From HXMU1420-2 sp034670145 (GTDB taxonomy: Bacteria > Pseudomonadota > Alphaproteobacteria > Rhodobacterales > Rhodobacteraceae), in contig JAXMOA010000001.1 in NCBI GenBank assembly GCA_034670145.1, positions 186,001 through 250,000 of the forward strand: 64,000 nucleotides of DNA, written 5' to 3'. The notes beneath the pieces were generated by a model, which was not told the origin of the DNA, ran no database searches, and saw only the letters and a list, made by a program, of their open reading frames with translations. Shown one piece after another: positions 52,270-60,767 of this stretch (position 1 is the stretch's first letter; every line of letters begins with the position of its first letter). The position numbers and the translations under genes are program-made.

Positions 52270-52797
52270 TCAATTCGTCTTTCTTTGTGTGCGAAAAGGC
52301 AAAGGCGCCACCGGGATTCCGTCCTCGATCAGCGATTTGGCATCTTCAATCTTGGCCTCGCCATAGATCGGCCGCTCCGGCGCATCGCCATCATGCATCG
52401 CCCGCGCCTCGGCCGCGAAATTCATGCCGACGTAATCAGAGTTTTCTTCAACCTGCTTCTTCAGCGCACTCAACGCCTGCTCGATTTCACTCGCCGGCGC
52501 GCTCAGCGCACCGGCACCGCCAGCCGGACGCCCCGGCGTCCCGGCAGATGTCCCAGCCGGCTGACCAGCCGCCTGACCAACCGCCCCGGCCTCTTTCGCC
52601 GTTTCCACCGCTGGCGTTGCCGCCGCAGACCGCGCCGGACGCACCCGAGGCGCCATAATCGCCTTTTTCACATCCGTGCCACCGCAAACCGCGCAGGACA
52701 CCATGCCAGCCGCCAGCAGCTTGTCATAGGCCGCACTTGACTGAAACCAGCTGTCAAACGTATGGCCGTCGCCGCATTTGAGCGTGAATTGGATCAT
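52270..52797 (-). CDS. DUF1178 family protein
   Basis: 175 residues. Zinc-ribbon-like N-terminus: LKCGDGHTFDSWFQSSAAYDKL then SCAVCGGTDVKKAIM with four cysteines in all. The middle (about 55-95) is Ala/Gly/Pro-rich linker, and the end ALSALKKQVEENSDYVG is conserved in DUF1178. Cytoplasmic, of unknown role. Co-transcribed with the SDR gene. Confidence 0.88.
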   Translation of the reverse strand: MIQFTLKCGDGHTFDSWFQSSAAYDKLLAAGMVSCAVCGGTDVKKAIMAPRVRPARSAAATPAVETAKEAGAVGQAAGQPAGTSAGTPGRPAGGAGALSAPASEIEQALSALKKQVEENSDYVGMNFAAEARAMHDGDAPERPIYGEAKIEDAKSLIEDGIPVAPLPFRTQRKTN

Positions 52798-52893
52798 CAG
52801 AGCCTCGGATAAATCATCCCCTCAGTAGATATCCAAGTCCCTACAGGTTTCAAGCCCTGGTTCAGGTCACCCGAGCACTGCACCCAACCCGGA

Positions 52894-53367
52894 TCAGCCA
52901 GACAAGGACAATTTGGCGGGGTTGAAACTGCGCAGCATCTCGGCCAATTCCGGTTCCAAAACCCGGCAGGCGGCTTTCTTGGGTGTAAACCACTTGCGCC
53001 GCCGCTCCGATTTTTCCGGATAGGCATTGGCCAGGGATTTCACCCGAAACGGATACAGCATCACCAGACAGGGCACCTCTGATCCGTCATCGACCAGTTT
53101 GTTATAGCTGAAAACGCCCATGCACATATTGTCAGCACGCCCTACCACACCGGCCTCTTCCCAGGCCTCCTGCGCGGCCGTGGCGGCCGGGGTCTGCCCC
53201 CCTTCGGGCCAGCCTTTGGGCACAATCCACCGGCGGGTCCGGCGCGAGGTGATCAGCAAGATTTCTGGCCGGCCTCTGTTTTCACGATAGCACAGCGCGC
53301 CAAACTGGGTCCGCATTTCCCCCTTTTGCGCCGCGTTTTGCGGAATCGGAAGTTGTTTGAATAACAT
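52894..53367 (-). CDS. NUDIX hydrolase
   Basis: 157 residues. Hydrolyses a nucleoside diphosphate linked to another moiety. The NUDIX box is in the right order: PEGGQTPAATAAQEAWEEAG (G-x5-E-x7-RE-x2-EE-x-G-like, with Gln where Arg is usual). ATG at 53367 is preferred over an ATG 12 bases upstream because GGAGGC lies before it. Resembles diphosphoinositol polyphosphate-type phosphohydrolases in the YRENRGRPEILLITSRRTRRW start. Confidence 0.88.
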   Translation of the reverse strand: MLFKQLPIPQNAAQKGEMRTQFGALCYRENRGRPEILLITSRRTRRWIVPKGWPEGGQTPAATAAQEAWEEAGVVGRADNMCMGVFSYNKLVDDGSEVPCLVMLYPFRVKSLANAYPEKSERRRKWFTPKKAACRVLEPELAEMLRSFNPAKLSLSG

Positions 53368-53587
53368 TTCCGCCTCCATTCCCTATCGCTACAACAACCG
53401 CCTTAATGAATGCTAAAAATTGCACCCGAAACAACCAAAGCACAGTCCCAACGGGCCGCAAAAATTCAAAACGGCCAAACCACTTCAACGGTCCAATTGT
53501 ACCTCAAAAATTCACATATTCCACCACAAATTAACGGTCATTTCCCCACAATACGCACAAAAATCCACTCCCCACACGCAGGTCAGC

Positions 53588-54343
53588 CTATTTTGCAGCC
53601 AGTTTTATCCGATCCTCAAAGGCCGCCAAAAGCACCCGGGGCGCAATATCCCCATCAATCGACAACCGGCGCAGACCAAAATGGACCTGCGCAACCTCCT
53701 GATAATACCGCGTATACACCATGTTCGTCGTCGCCCCGGCCACAGCCCCCAGCACCGGCACCGTCTGCGCCGCCAGCTTCTGCCCCAGCACGCTCGCCAA
53801 TCGCGGCGCCACGGCAGCGACCAGCTTCTGCATCGCCGGGCCGGTCAACGTCATACGCGTCGCAAAAAAGGCAAAATCAGCGCCATCGTCACTGGCCAAT
53901 GGCCCGGCCGAGTTGAACACCTGAATGCAATCGAACTGCACATTCTGCGCCGCCGGATCAAACCCATTGTCCCGCGCAGCCCCCTGAATGGCGCGCAACA
54001 GCAACGTGGTGGTGGCCGGCAACTCCACCAGCGCCGAGGGCAATCCACCAAATCCTCCGGCAGCCCCCATCGCCGTGGCCACAGCCGTGTTGACCCAGGC
54101 CTTCTGATCCGGCACCACCCGGCTGGTCTGAGCCGCCTTCATTGCAATCCGCAACGCCGTTTCCGTCGCGCCCTGCAAATTATCGCGCACCGGCTCAGGC
54201 AATTTGTCCAACAACGTCTCGGCCTGCCCGCCCAGCGCGTTCAACATCGTGATCCCGATCCCGCCCGCTGCGCGATACCGCGCGACCAAGGCATCCAGCT
54301 CCGCCTCTGCATCAACCGGATCTACAACAACAATATCATCCAT
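53588..54343 (-). CDS. EcsC family protein
   Basis: 251 residues. EcsC-like, with acidic N-terminus, GGFGGLPSALVELPATTTLLLRAIQ and VPVLGAVAGATTNMVYTRYY amphipathic helices. Homologues are of unknown function and often membrane-associated. ATG at 54343 (MDDIVVVDP) follows GGAGGG; a longer in-frame version would run back to 54451 and is not used. Confidence 0.88.
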   Translation of the reverse strand: MDDIVVVDPVDAEAELDALVARYRAAGGIGITMLNALGGQAETLLDKLPEPVRDNLQGATETALRIAMKAAQTSRVVPDQKAWVNTAVATAMGAAGGFGGLPSALVELPATTTLLLRAIQGAARDNGFDPAAQNVQFDCIQVFNSAGPLASDDGADFAFFATRMTLTGPAMQKLVAAVAPRLASVLGQKLAAQTVPVLGAVAGATTNMVYTRYYQEVAQVHFGLRRLSIDGDIAPRVLLAAFEDRIKLAAK

Positions 54344-54389
54344 GAGTACCCTCCGTATGATGTTAACATCATCACCAAGGCGCTCAATT

Positions 54390-54884
54390 TCAATCCATAT
54401 GGCTCCAACGGGTGACATTTCCTGCAACCCCGTCCCATGCCGCATCGCCAAGGGACAGGCCCAAAACCCGCTCAGGATTGGTCGGAGGCGGCATGAAAAC
54501 GCCCGTCAACGGCACAAATCCAAACCGGCTGTAATACGGCGCATCGCCCACCAACATCACCCGCTCCCAACCGCCCCCTTTCGCAGCATCCAGCGAATCC
54601 CGGATCAACGCACCACCCAGCCCTTCGCCCTGGCGCGTCGGATGCACCGCAACCGGCCCCAACAACAACGCAGACACTGCACCAATCCGAACCGGCCAAA
54701 ACCGGATCGCACCCGCAAGGATACCATCGCCATCCCGCGCCACCCGCGACAACCCTGGCACCGGCGGAACATCATCACGCAACCGATAGCTCGACAACGC
54801 CTCGCGCCCCGGGGAAAAGCACAGGTCATACAGCGCCTCGACCTCCCACCAGTCTTCTGCCGTTTCCGGTTTCAGCTCGATCAC
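54390..54884 (-). CDS. GNAT N-acetyltransferase (YhbS-like)
   Basis: 164 residues. The acetyl-CoA loop is PTRQGEGLGGALIRDSLD, followed by VMLVGDAPYYSRFGF as in the YhbS group. It uses a GTG start (MIELKPETAEDW). It sits upstream of the EcsC gene in the same direction, 46 bp away. Substrate unknown. Confidence 0.88.
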   Translation of the reverse strand: MIELKPETAEDWWEVEALYDLCFSPGREALSSYRLRDDVPPVPGLSRVARDGDGILAGAIRFWPVRIGAVSALLLGPVAVHPTRQGEGLGGALIRDSLDAAKGGGWERVMLVGDAPYYSRFGFVPLTGVFMPPPTNPERVLGLSLGDAAWDGVAGNVTRWSHMD

Positions 54885-55162
54885 GCCCGCGCCGCCTTTC
54901 CATTCATCGCCGGTTTTCAGGGGCGCGACCTAACACGGCGCCTCCAAATGAGAAAGACGGATCGCCCAAAATCGCCTTGCCGGGGCCCGGTCCAAATCAG
55001 GGCCCGACCAGCAAGATCCGCCAGGGCTGCAACAGCCGGTTCTGGAAATCCCCCGCAAACCAAGCTAAATACGCTAGGCAACCATAAAACAAAATACCGC
55101 CAACACGTTACCGCACCGCGCAACATCCATGCGGCCTCAGGGCCATCATCCGGAGTCTTTCC

Positions 55163-55768
55163 ATGTTTTATCGCCCCGAAAACGGCCACGGCCTGCCGCA
55201 CAACCCCTTCAAGGCGGTCGTTTCCCCGCGCCCCATCGGCTGGATTTCGACCCGCAGCACCGACGGCGTGAACAACCTGGCGCCCTACTCGTTCTTCAAC
55301 GGCGTGGCGGATGCACCGCCACAGGTGATGTTTTCGACCACCGGCACCAAACCGGCCCCCGGCTCGGTCAAGGACAGCCTGACCAACATCCGCGAAACCG
55401 GCGTCTTTTGTGCCAATATCGTGGAATTTGCGATGATGGACAAAATGAACATCACCACCGAACATTTCGACGCTGGCGAGGATGAGTTTGCCAAGGCCGG
55501 CCTGCAGGCCGCCCCCTGCGAAACCATCAACTGCGCCTGGCTGGCCACCGCACCCGCGGCCCTGGAATGCAAGCTGACCCAGATTGTCGAACTGCCCGGC
55601 AAGGCCAACACCGTCGTATTCGGAGAGGTCACCGGCATACATCTGCGCGACAATTGCATTGTCGACGGGCGGTTTGATGTGACCACCTATCAGCCACTGG
55701 CCCGGCTGGGCTATCGGGACTATGCCCGCGTCAGCGAAGTGTTCGAGCTCGCCCGCCCGGACGATTGA
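55163..55768 (+). CDS. Flavin reductase-like (FMN-binding) protein
   Basis: 201 residues. Flavoredoxin/flavin reductase fold: FKAVVSPRPIGWISTRS binds FMN, then NNLAPYSFFNGVADAPP, and CNWLATAP-type pocket. The C-terminus PLARLGYRDYARVSEVFEL is typical of the DIM6/NTAB-like group. Followed 7 bases later by the acetyltransferase gene, so the two are probably co-transcribed. Confidence 0.9.
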   Translation: MFYRPENGHGLPHNPFKAVVSPRPIGWISTRSTDGVNNLAPYSFFNGVADAPPQVMFSTTGTKPAPGSVKDSLTNIRETGVFCANIVEFAMMDKMNITTEHFDAGEDEFAKAGLQAAPCETINCAWLATAPAALECKLTQIVELPGKANTVVFGEVTGIHLRDNCIVDGRFDVTTYQPLARLGYRDYARVSEVFELARPDD

Positions 55769-55775
55769 GGCCCGG

Positions 55776-56423
55776 ATGCCCCTGCCAGATCCAAACCGGC
55801 GCTACCCGATTACCTTGCCCGATGGCAGTGACCATGCCGGAACCGTGTTTTTGAATCAGGCCATCACTCACCCCCGTTTTACCGCGGGGGATTTCAGCTA
55901 TGCCTCTGATTTTGACCCACCCGAGGATTGGTGCGCCCGGCTTGCCCCATATTTGTTTCCCACCTCGCGCGAGCGGCTGTCGTTGGGAAAATTCTGCCAA
56001 ATCGCCCATGGCGTGCGCTTTATCACCGCCTCAGCCAATCACGAGACCAAGGGGATCACCGCCTTTCCCTTTCCGGTGTTCGACCCGGGGCGCATGGCCA
56101 GCTATCAACCCGACCAACGCGATACGGTGATCGGCCATGATGTCTGGATCGGGTATGGAGCGCTGATCCTGCCCGGGGCACAGATCGGCCATGGCGCCAT
56201 CATTGGCGCGGGCAGTGTCCTGCGCGGGCATGTTCCGCCCTATGCCATTGTCACAGGCAACCCGGCCGAAGTGGTGAAATACCGCTTTGCTGCGGATGAG
56301 ATTGAAACCCTGCTTGACCTGGCCTGGTGGGATTGGCCGCCAGAGCATATCGCCCGAGCCGAAGAGGATTTGCTTGCGGGCAACCTGGCGCGTCTTGAGG
56401 CCGCGCGGCCAGACCTGCACTGA
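55776..56423 (+). CDS. CatB-related O-acetyltransferase (left-handed beta helix)
   Basis: 215 residues. Hexapeptide-repeat acetyltransferase of the Vat/CatB family: GKFCQIAHGVRF, SANHETKGITAFPF (catalytic His), then GHDVWIGYGALILPGAQIGHGAIIGAGSV with repeats every six residues, and the NPAEVVKYRF motif. It could acetylate a sugar or antibiotic. ATG at 55776 after GAGGCCC. The tail ends in a helix with DWPPEHIA, the usual WWDW-type end. Confidence 0.92.
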   Translation: MPLPDPNRRYPITLPDGSDHAGTVFLNQAITHPRFTAGDFSYASDFDPPEDWCARLAPYLFPTSRERLSLGKFCQIAHGVRFITASANHETKGITAFPFPVFDPGRMASYQPDQRDTVIGHDVWIGYGALILPGAQIGHGAIIGAGSVLRGHVPPYAIVTGNPAEVVKYRFAADEIETLLDLAWWDWPPEHIARAEEDLLAGNLARLEAARPDLH

Positions 56424-56733
56424 CCCGCCTGGGTGCACCGTCGTCTCAAATCAGATTTTCTGCGAAAATCTGTGGGCGTCGCGCGGTTTTTGACGGTCAC
56501 GTCAGACGGCGCTGATCCGGCAACCTCGGGCCGGACATGGGCGCGCAAAATGGCTTGCCAAAATGGGGCATTACATTGCATTGAGGGCTGTGGGCCGGCG
56601 ATGGCGTCGCCAGCATCCTGATGCAAGCCCACATTCACATTCCTGAACGCCGGGACTTTTCTTTGCTGGATCGCAGCCGAGGGAGTTCGGCTTTTTCGCT
56701 GCGGCCTGGCACGTCAACGAAAGAGCCATTGCC
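56424..56733. other. Intergenic region, 310 bp, with AT-rich palindrome
   Basis: A 310-bp spacer between the acetyltransferase and the creatinase gene. It contains the palindrome at 56452-56472. No coding frame with a ribosome site and no RNA gene were found. The creatinase promoter should lie in its 3' part. Confidence 0.5.
56452..56472. repeat. Dispersed TTC-TGC-GAA palindrome, copy 3
   Basis: CAGATTTTC, TGC, GAAAATCTG give a perfect 9-bp stem with a 3-base loop, 29 bases after the acetyltransferase stop. Shares the TTC-TGC-GAA core with two other copies. It may also help terminate the flavin reductase/acetyltransferase transcript. Confidence 0.5.
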
Positions 56734-57936
56734 ATGGATCGTCCAGAATTCTACCGCTTTCACCAAGGGGACAAGCTGCTTCCTTTTTCACCGCAAGAGT
56801 ATGACGTCAGGCTGACCCATCTGCGGGCCACGATGGAGCAGGCTGGTCTGGATGCCTGCGTTTTCACATCAATGCATAATGTCGCTTATTTTTCGGGCTT
56901 CCTTTATTGCGCTTTTGGCCGCCCCTACGCGCTGGTTGTGACTTCGACAGAGGCGGTGACCATCAGTGCCGGTATCGATGCCGCCCAGCCGTGGCGGCGC
57001 AGCCATAGCGACAATATCACCTACACCGACTGGCAACGGGACAACTATTGGCGCGCTATTTGCTCTGTGGTCGGCACAGGCAGGACCATCGGGTTCGAGG
57101 CAGATCACCTGACACTGGCTCAAAGCGCCTTGCTGGACCAGTTTCTGGCCCCCAAGGCCAGAATTGATATGGCCGCTGCGACCATGCGCCAGCGCATGCA
57201 TAAATCCGCCGCTGAAATCGAACTGATCCGCGCAGGTGCAAAGGTCGCGGATGTGGGTGGCTATGCGATCAAATCGGCGATCAAGGCCGGTGCCCGGGAA
57301 ATTGACATTGCCATGGCGGGTCGCGATGCGATGGAACTGGAGATCGCCAGACGGTTTCCGGATGCAGAGTATCGTGACACCTGGGTGTGGTTCCAATCCG
57401 GCCTCAACACCGACGGCGCGCATAATCCGGTGACCTCGCGCATCCTGCACCCTGGGGATATTCTGAGCCTCAACACGTTTCCAATGATCAGCGGCTATTA
57501 TACGGCGCTGGAGCGGACCATGTTCGTTGAACGCGTGGATCCTGACAGCCTCCGGATCTGGGAAGCGAATGTCGCAGCCCATGAACTGGGCATGAGCCTG
57601 CTGAAGCCGGGCGTCAGCTGTGCCGCGGTGACGCAACAGATCAACAGCTTTTTCAGCGACCGCGATCTGCTGCAATACCGCAGCTTTGGCTACGGCCATT
57701 CCTTTGGCGTGCTCTCGCACTACTACGGGCGAGAGGCCGGGCTGGAATTGCGCGAAGACATCGATACCGTGCTGGAACCCGGCATGGTCATCTCGATGGA
57801 GCCGATGCTGACCATCCCCCAGGGCCAGCCCGGCGCCGGAGGCTATCGCGAACATGACATCCTGGTCATAACCGAGGACGGCAACGAGAATATCACCGGT
57901 TACCCATACGGCCCGGAATTCAATGTTGTCGGTTGA
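56734..57936 (+). CDS. Creatinase (creatine amidinohydrolase)
   Basis: 400 residues. M24/pita-bread fold enzyme that hydrolyses creatine to sarcosine and urea without metal. It matches Pseudomonas creatinase in long stretches: LYCAFGRPYALVVT, YTDWQRDNYW, WFQSGLNTDGAHNPVTS with the catalytic His at 230, and FGYGHSFGVLSHYYGREAGL. Length equals the family. ATG at 56734 with weak ribosome site. No creatininase or sarcosine oxidase genes are beside it. Confidence 0.93.
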   Translation: MDRPEFYRFHQGDKLLPFSPQEYDVRLTHLRATMEQAGLDACVFTSMHNVAYFSGFLYCAFGRPYALVVTSTEAVTISAGIDAAQPWRRSHSDNITYTDWQRDNYWRAICSVVGTGRTIGFEADHLTLAQSALLDQFLAPKARIDMAAATMRQRMHKSAAEIELIRAGAKVADVGGYAIKSAIKAGAREIDIAMAGRDAMELEIARRFPDAEYRDTWVWFQSGLNTDGAHNPVTSRILHPGDILSLNTFPMISGYYTALERTMFVERVDPDSLRIWEANVAAHELGMSLLKPGVSCAAVTQQINSFFSDRDLLQYRSFGYGHSFGVLSHYYGREAGLELREDIDTVLEPGMVISMEPMLTIPQGQPGAGGYREHDILVITEDGNENITGYPYGPEFNVVG

Positions 57937-57947
57937 AAAATGACACC

Positions 57948-57971
57948 GCAGGGGATGTTGTCATCCCCTGC
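57948..57971. terminator. Hairpin between creatinase and SulP genes
   Basis: GCAGGGGATG and CATCCCCTGC form a perfect 10-bp stem with a TTGT loop, 11 bases after the creatinase stop, between convergent genes. A strong structure, but with no T-run on either side. Confidence 0.7.
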
Positions 57972-58011
57972 AACACCCCAGACCGGTTCAGCCAGGCAGG
58001 CCTGCCAATGC

Positions 58012-59640
58012 TCAGTGTCCGCCCAGGATGCCTGTCTTGACCGAATAGTTCACCGCCAGCCCATAGTCCGGATCATCGTCACTATCGACCACCAGATGCC
58101 CGGCCCGCTGCAACAAACGATGACAATCGCGGCTCAAATGGCGCAGCTGGATCTGCTTGCCTTCGCTCTCATACTTCACGGCAACCGCCTCGATCGCCTG
58201 CAAGGCCGACTGATCCGCAACCCGGCTGTCGGCGAAATCCACGATCACCACCTTCGGATCCCCCTTGGGGTCAAACAACTCTGCAAACCCTTCGGCCGAA
58301 CCAAAGAACAAAGGCCCCTGCACCTGATACACCCGCGCGCCCTCAGGCGTGGTATAGCTCTTGGCATAGATCCGCTTGGCATTGGTCCAGGCATAGGCCA
58401 GCGCCGAAACGATCACCCCAACCACCACGGCCACCGCCAGATCCTCCAGCACCGTCACAACGGTCACCAGCACAATCACAAACGCATCCGTCAACGGCAC
58501 CCGCCGCAGGATCAACAACGAGTTCCAGGCAAAAGTGCCGATCACCACCATGAACATCACCCCAACCAAAGCGGCCAACGGGATCAGCTCGATCACCGGC
58601 GAGGCAAACAGAATGAAGATCAGCAAAAACAGCGCCGCCGCAATCCCGGCAATCCGCGTCCGACCGCCCGATTTCACGTTGATCATCGACTGACCAATCA
58701 TCGCACAACCGCCCATGCCGCCAAAGAACCCCGTTACCGTGTTCGAGATCCCCTGCGCGATACATTCCTGACTGGCGCCCCCGCGCTTGCCGGTCATCTC
58801 TCCGACCAGGTTCAGCGTCAGCAGCGATTCAATCAAACCAATCGCCGCCAGGATCACCGAGTACGGCAGGATAATCTCCAGCGTTTCCCATGTCAGCGGC
58901 ACCATCGGAATGTGAAAGGCCGGCAGCCCCCCCTCGATCGAGGCCAGATCCCCGACCCGAGGCACATCCAGGCCCAGCCCGATCACAATCGCCGCAACAA
59001 TCGCAATCCCAACCAATGGCGCAGGCACAGCCCGCGAAATCCGCGGCATCACCCATATGATCGCCATGGTCACGGCCACCAGCGACAACATCAAAATCAA
59101 TGGCAAACCGGTCAGCCACTCACCACCGCCCAGACCATGACCCGTGTTTTCCATGGTCCCGGGCACCTTGAACTGACCCAGCTGCGCCAGGAAAATCACA
59201 ATCGCCAGACCATTCACAAACCCCAGCATCACCGGATGCGGCACCAGCCGAATGAACTTGCCCCATTGCATCGCCCCGGCGAAAACCTGCAACAAACCCA
59301 TCAAAACAACGGTGGCAAACAAATATTCGACACCATGCTGCGCCACCAGGGCCACCATCACAACGGCCAAAGCCCCTGTCGCCCCCGAGATCATCCCAGG
59401 ACGCCCGCCAATCAACGCCGTGATCAGCCCGACAATAAACGCCGCATACAGCCCGACCAGCGGATGCACCCCCGCCACAAAGGCAAAGGCAACCGCCTCG
59501 GGCACCAGCGCCAGCGCCACGGTCAATCCCGACAGCAATTCCGTGCGGATCCGCGATGCCGTCAGCGGCTCCCCAGCCGAGAAACGCAAATCCGCAATAC
59601 CAAAACGCCCAGCGGTGATCGCTTTAAAGTCAAAGCTCAT
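58012..59640 (-). CDS. SulP family anion transporter with STAS domain
   Basis: 542 residues. SulP permease (sulfate or bicarbonate type) with about 10-12 TMs: ALALVPEAVAFAFVAGVHPLVGLYAAF and GMGGCAMIGQSMINVKSGGRTR motifs. The C-terminal STAS domain (about 430-535) has VYQVQGPLFFGSAEGFAE and FADSRVADQSALQAIEAV. Start ATG at 59640 (MSFDFKAITAG). Leftward, divergent from mtaP. Chloride, sulfate or bicarbonate as substrate cannot be told apart here. Confidence 0.93.
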   Translation of the reverse strand: MSFDFKAITAGRFGIADLRFSAGEPLTASRIRTELLSGLTVALALVPEAVAFAFVAGVHPLVGLYAAFIVGLITALIGGRPGMISGATGALAVVMVALVAQHGVEYLFATVVLMGLLQVFAGAMQWGKFIRLVPHPVMLGFVNGLAIVIFLAQLGQFKVPGTMENTGHGLGGGEWLTGLPLILMLSLVAVTMAIIWVMPRISRAVPAPLVGIAIVAAIVIGLGLDVPRVGDLASIEGGLPAFHIPMVPLTWETLEIILPYSVILAAIGLIESLLTLNLVGEMTGKRGGASQECIAQGISNTVTGFFGGMGGCAMIGQSMINVKSGGRTRIAGIAAALFLLIFILFASPVIELIPLAALVGVMFMVVIGTFAWNSLLILRRVPLTDAFVIVLVTVVTVLEDLAVAVVVGVIVSALAYAWTNAKRIYAKSYTTPEGARVYQVQGPLFFGSAEGFAELFDPKGDPKVVIVDFADSRVADQSALQAIEAVAVKYESEGKQIQLRHLSRDCHRLLQRAGHLVVDSDDDPDYGLAVNYSVKTGILGGH

Positions 59641-59735
59641 GTCCGGAAAATCCAAATTGTGCTGCACTGCAGCGTGAATAGGGCATCGCGCGGTCAAAGA
59701 CCATTCCACCCAAAGAAAATTAACCGCCCTCACCG

Positions 59736-59759
59736 CGCACAGCACAACGCACAGCACAA
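59736..59759. repeat. Tandem 12-bp repeat between sulP and mtaP
   Basis: CGCACAGCACAA occurs twice end to end (59736-59747, 59748-59759) in the divergent promoter gap. Possible regulator-binding direct repeat or simple tandem duplication. Confidence 0.4.
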
Positions 59760-59891
59760 TGTTTGTTCAGACCGCCAGTTCCCGCCGCAGATAGCGCCAA
59801 CAGGCCTTTCACACAACCCCACCCCTTGCGCGAATGGCCCTGCCGGATATTCATATCCCCAAGAAACATACCGTCAGCACAAAGGCACCCC

Positions 59892-60767
59892 ATGACCCAG
59901 ACCAAACTCGGCATCATCGGCGGATCCGGCATCTACCAGATCGACGGGCTAGAAAACCCGGAATGGACCACCGTCGAAACCCCCTGGGGGGCCCCGTCGG
60001 ACGCCATCCTCACCGGCAGTTTCAATGCCATGCCCATGGCCTTCCTGCCGCGTCATGGCCGTGGACATGTCCACAGTCCCAGCTCGGTGCCCTACCGCGC
60101 CAATATCGACGCCCTCAAACGGCTGGGCGTGACCGATATCATCAGCGTCTCTGCCTGCGGTTCGTTTCGCGAAAACATGGCACCCGGCGATTTTGTCATT
60201 GTCGATCAATTCATTGACCGCACCTTCGCGCGCGAAAAATCCTTCTTCGGCCCGGGCTGCGTCGCCCATGTCAGCGTCGCACACCCCACCTGCCCCCGCC
60301 TCGGCGATGCCTGCGAAACCGCCGCCCGCGACAGCAACATAACCGTACATCGCGGCGGCACATATCTGGCCATGGAGGGGCCGCAATTCTCCTCCCTCGC
60401 CGAAAGCCGGATGTACCGCGACAGCTGGGGCTGCGACGTGATCGGCATGACCAACATGCCCGAGGCAAAACTCGCCCGCGAGGCCGAGCTTTGCTACGCC
60501 TCCGTCGCCATGATCACCGATTACGACAGCTGGCATCCCGACCACGGAGAGGTCGACGTCACCCAAATCATCGCCACCCTCTCGGGCAATGCGCAAAAGG
60601 CACGCGACCTTATCACACGCCTGCCGGCCCTGCTGGCATCCGACCGGGCCCCCTGCCCCCATGGGTGTGACCGCGCACTGGAATACGCCATCATGACCGC
60701 CCCCGACGCCCGCGACCCGGCGGTCGTGGCCAGGCTCGACGCCGTGGCGGGCCGCGTGCTGGGGTGA
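59892..60767 (+). CDS. mtaP: S-methyl-5'-thioadenosine phosphorylase
   Basis: 291 residues. Phosphorolysis of methylthioadenosine to adenine and 5-methylthioribose-1-phosphate. GIIGGSGIYQ, LPRHGRGHVHSPSSVPYRANI (phosphate and ribose site), EGPQFSSLAESRMYR (substrate loop), and VIGMTNMPEAKLAREAELCYA (adenine site Met/Asp). Full family length. The released adenine would be used by apt, which starts 3 kb downstream. Its stop overlaps the next GTG start. Confidence 0.94.
   Translation: MTQTKLGIIGGSGIYQIDGLENPEWTTVETPWGAPSDAILTGSFNAMPMAFLPRHGRGHVHSPSSVPYRANIDALKRLGVTDIISVSACGSFRENMAPGDFVIVDQFIDRTFAREKSFFGPGCVAHVSVAHPTCPRLGDACETAARDSNITVHRGGTYLAMEGPQFSSLAESRMYRDSWGCDVIGMTNMPEAKLAREAELCYASVAMITDYDSWHPDHGEVDVTQIIATLSGNAQKARDLITRLPALLASDRAPCPHGCDRALEYAIMTAPDARDPAVVARLDAVAGRVLG

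Noticed and set aside
28714..56472. CRISPR repeats
   Set aside because: The palindromes are far apart, have no regular spacers and vary in sequence.
57940..59895. Long rightward frame opposite the SulP gene
   Set aside because: Translation is rich in Arg/His/Gln/Pro with no domain; the SulP-STAS protein on the other strand is unambiguous.
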